Shown: positions 62,001 through 64,000 of the stretch, piece after piece | Layout: every line of letters starts with the position of its first letter | Numbering within the stretch: position 1 is the first letter of the stretch | The notes under the pieces: generated by a model | Told to the model about the DNA's origin: nothing | The model's database searches: none | Seen by the model: only the letters and a program-made list of their open reading frames with translations | NCBI GenBank assembly: GCA_021234535.1 | Contig: CM037836.1 | Span: 17,591,111 to 17,655,110, forward strand | Source of the DNA: Stichopus chloronotus | Taxonomy: Eukaryota > Echinodermata > Holothuroidea > Aspidochirotida > Stichopodidae | Reading direction: 5' to 3' | Length of the DNA stretch: 64,000 bases | Translations under genes and position numbers: made by a program

Positions 62001-64000
62001 AAATCATACGTGAAATGGTAAATTTCTCAGATGACATTGTAAGATGCAATTGTTGTGGTGAGGAGGATTGTCACAGTCGCATGTCCTTAATTGGCACCAA
62101 AGACTAGGCTAACCTGCTGATACAATTTTGAAACATTCTCTTGTGATGGCAGGTATTTGTCAGTTATTATCACTTGGTCATCAAGGAACCTCAGCTGGTA
62201 GCCTCCAGCTAAGACTGCAGACATGGCTGGTGTCACAGGGGTAACTTGATTCAGTTTGTGTGTACTTGCTTCCGGGCATCTGAGATCCCCTCCTATACCC
62301 TCTTTGATTTTTGACTAGTGATGTGTCTGCATGAGTGGTCTGTTAAAACATCTATAAAAGGTATACTCCTCACTGATTTTATCACCTACAGTTCTTTCAT
62401 ACCACTCAGACAAGAACCGTAACTGCTTGGATCCCTCATCCCAAAGAGCCTTCCAGAATCCCCCCCCCCCCTTCCTTCCATGTTGGATAATTCTGAATGC
62501 ACCCCACTCAATGAGATTAATGATACCACCACCGTGGTTGATGTACAATGCAGGGAAAAGACGTTTTAGACATTGAAAATCCAATAAAGAAGTTTATCAT
62601 AAAAGACAGTAGCTCACATTCTATCCTTGCATGAAACATTGTAATTCTGCTTGGGTTACATTCGGCATTTTCACAGTTTCCTCAGTGTCAATGTGTCCTT
62701 AGTGTACACTTAGTTAGCTGCTTCCTGTATATCATGCAAATAAAATTTGTTTCTCTCTTATTTAAAAATTTCTGAACTTTTTTTGTAAATAATGCCATCT
62801 TTGATAATATTTATTGTTTTTGCTTCTGCAGATCTTCCTTTAAATTCATTTTAGCTGCCAGCGTCTCATTGTTTCCTGTAAAAGTTGTCCTCCTATGGAC
62901 CAAAAGACGACAACTTAAAACAGGTTTTTTGATTCTGCACCTGTGACCTGTTTATTGCACAATTGGGGTTAAACTGAATTCCATTTCCAACAGTCATGGG
63001 GCACTTTGAACTTTTTTTTTTTGGTAAATGAAAACCTGCTTAAAATTCATGTGGAAAACTTTCTGTACATCAAATCTAAAACGTCGACTATGGTGTTTAT
63101 GTTTTGACCAATTGCAAATACCTATCTTACTACAAAGTTTATGACGTCAAAAAGTCAGGGTCTTGTTATTATCAAAGCTTCTTTGAAATCTGGTTGCAGG
63201 GAATTCCAAAACCAGGATATTGTCACGTCACAATTTGGTAGTAACCAGAGGGTGGATTGGTGGTTACCAGGTGGTAAATTTGTTGGTATCCAGGATGTTG
63301 CCTTTATCACAGGTCCTCAGACAAATTGTGGAGAAGCAAGGCAAAGGTCCTTAACACATTTTTGGAGAACATTGTTACACAAAATACTGCTCTTCCATGT
63401 CTGCTGCTTCTGCTGATCAAGTAAATTGTCTGCTAATCACTATAATAAAACATATTTTATCAGTGGTAATATCTTTTTCTTTCTTTTCACCCAGTTTACA
63501 ACAATGTCATTCAAATGTCGTGAGCAAACAAACAGTGGTGCAATATTTGAAAAACAATGCTACAAAGTGCAATGCATTCCATGTGACTATGCTACTGTAG
63601 CTGTCATTTATTAAGACCTTGCATTTTCTACGTATTTTATCATGTTTGCTGTCATAACATGTTAATAATGTGGCTTCTCTGCCATGCAGATGCAATGAAT
63701 CGAAAAGAATTTCATGAGAAACCTGTAAGAGGAGGTATTTCTTTGACTTTTGCACAACTCTACATCAAATGGACAAAGAAGGGCAAATTTTAATCACAAC
63801 CATGCAAACCTGAAAAGCAAACCGTGAAAGCACAAACCGAACCAAAGACATACATTTTGGTTTGAAAATTTTTGTTGTTTACAAATACTTAACAAGATGA
63901 ATTTTTTCCTCCTAAAAAAATTAAACTAACTCTCTTAATCCAACAGTTTTCTCCATTTTCTTTTTTGTCTTAACCACTGTTGGCACCAAAGATTCATGTC

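Larger units (their letters stand above)
58853..64000 (+). other. RASGRF: 3' UTR and downstream intergenic DNA
   Basis: The 3' UTR begins after the stop. AATAAA hexamers occur at 59666, 61477, 62583, 62739 and 63444; I cannot say which is used. The first 230 bp are GC-richer than the rest. The region holds the palindromic ~53-bp array, a MITE copy, an 18-G run (61983-62000) and a C11 run (about 62460). No further gene recognised. Confidence 0.6.

Overview
The window is eukaryotic nuclear DNA. It is AT-rich, full of homopolymer runs and microsatellites, and carries one multi-exon gene on the + strand with large introns. I assembled 20 coding exons between 10210 and 58852 by matching splice sites, intron phase and homology. 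They encode the C-terminal three quarters of a Ras-specific guanine nucleotide-releasing factor (RasGRF1/2 family): second half of the DH (RhoGEF) domain, second PH domain, REM (RasGEF N-terminal) domain, a long Ser/Pro/Thr-rich linker, and the CDC25-type RasGEF catalytic domain ending in a stop at 58850-58852. The protein is very close to vertebrate RasGRF but not vertebrate itself. With the low GC and the MITE-like repeats this suggests an invertebrate deuterostome, perhaps an echinoderm. The species call is an inference.

Layout. 1-10209: intron sequence, because exon A opens in mid-codon; it holds a strong G-quadruplex motif, a ~300-bp tandem repeat (1125-1845), a 145-bp tandem repeat (4540-5290) and a dispersed repeat copy. 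10210-16153: five exons for DH C-terminal half and start of PH2. 16154-27590: large introns flanking the rest of PH2, including a GGATGACTT-rich array (26390-27200). 32081-32332: REM domain exon, followed by an intronic inverted repeat and a problematic candidate exon. 33539-38301: three linker exons, the last with an apparent +1 frameshift. 40955-58852: nine exons of the RasGEF domain and its lead-in. 58853-64000: 3' UTR and/or intergenic DNA with an array of palindromic ~53-bp units and a MITE copy.

The exon phases agree through the whole model except for one surplus base in exon 38061-38301, where two halves in different frames both resemble vertebrate RasGRF1. I saw no second protein-coding gene, no tRNA or rRNA gene, and no intact autonomous transposon. 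Other open frames are short and unrecognised. The most notable unexplained structures are the exon frameshift, the phase-breaking 137-bp exon candidate next to an intronic hairpin, the two-copy MITE family, the 3-copy dispersed repeat and the palindromic array.
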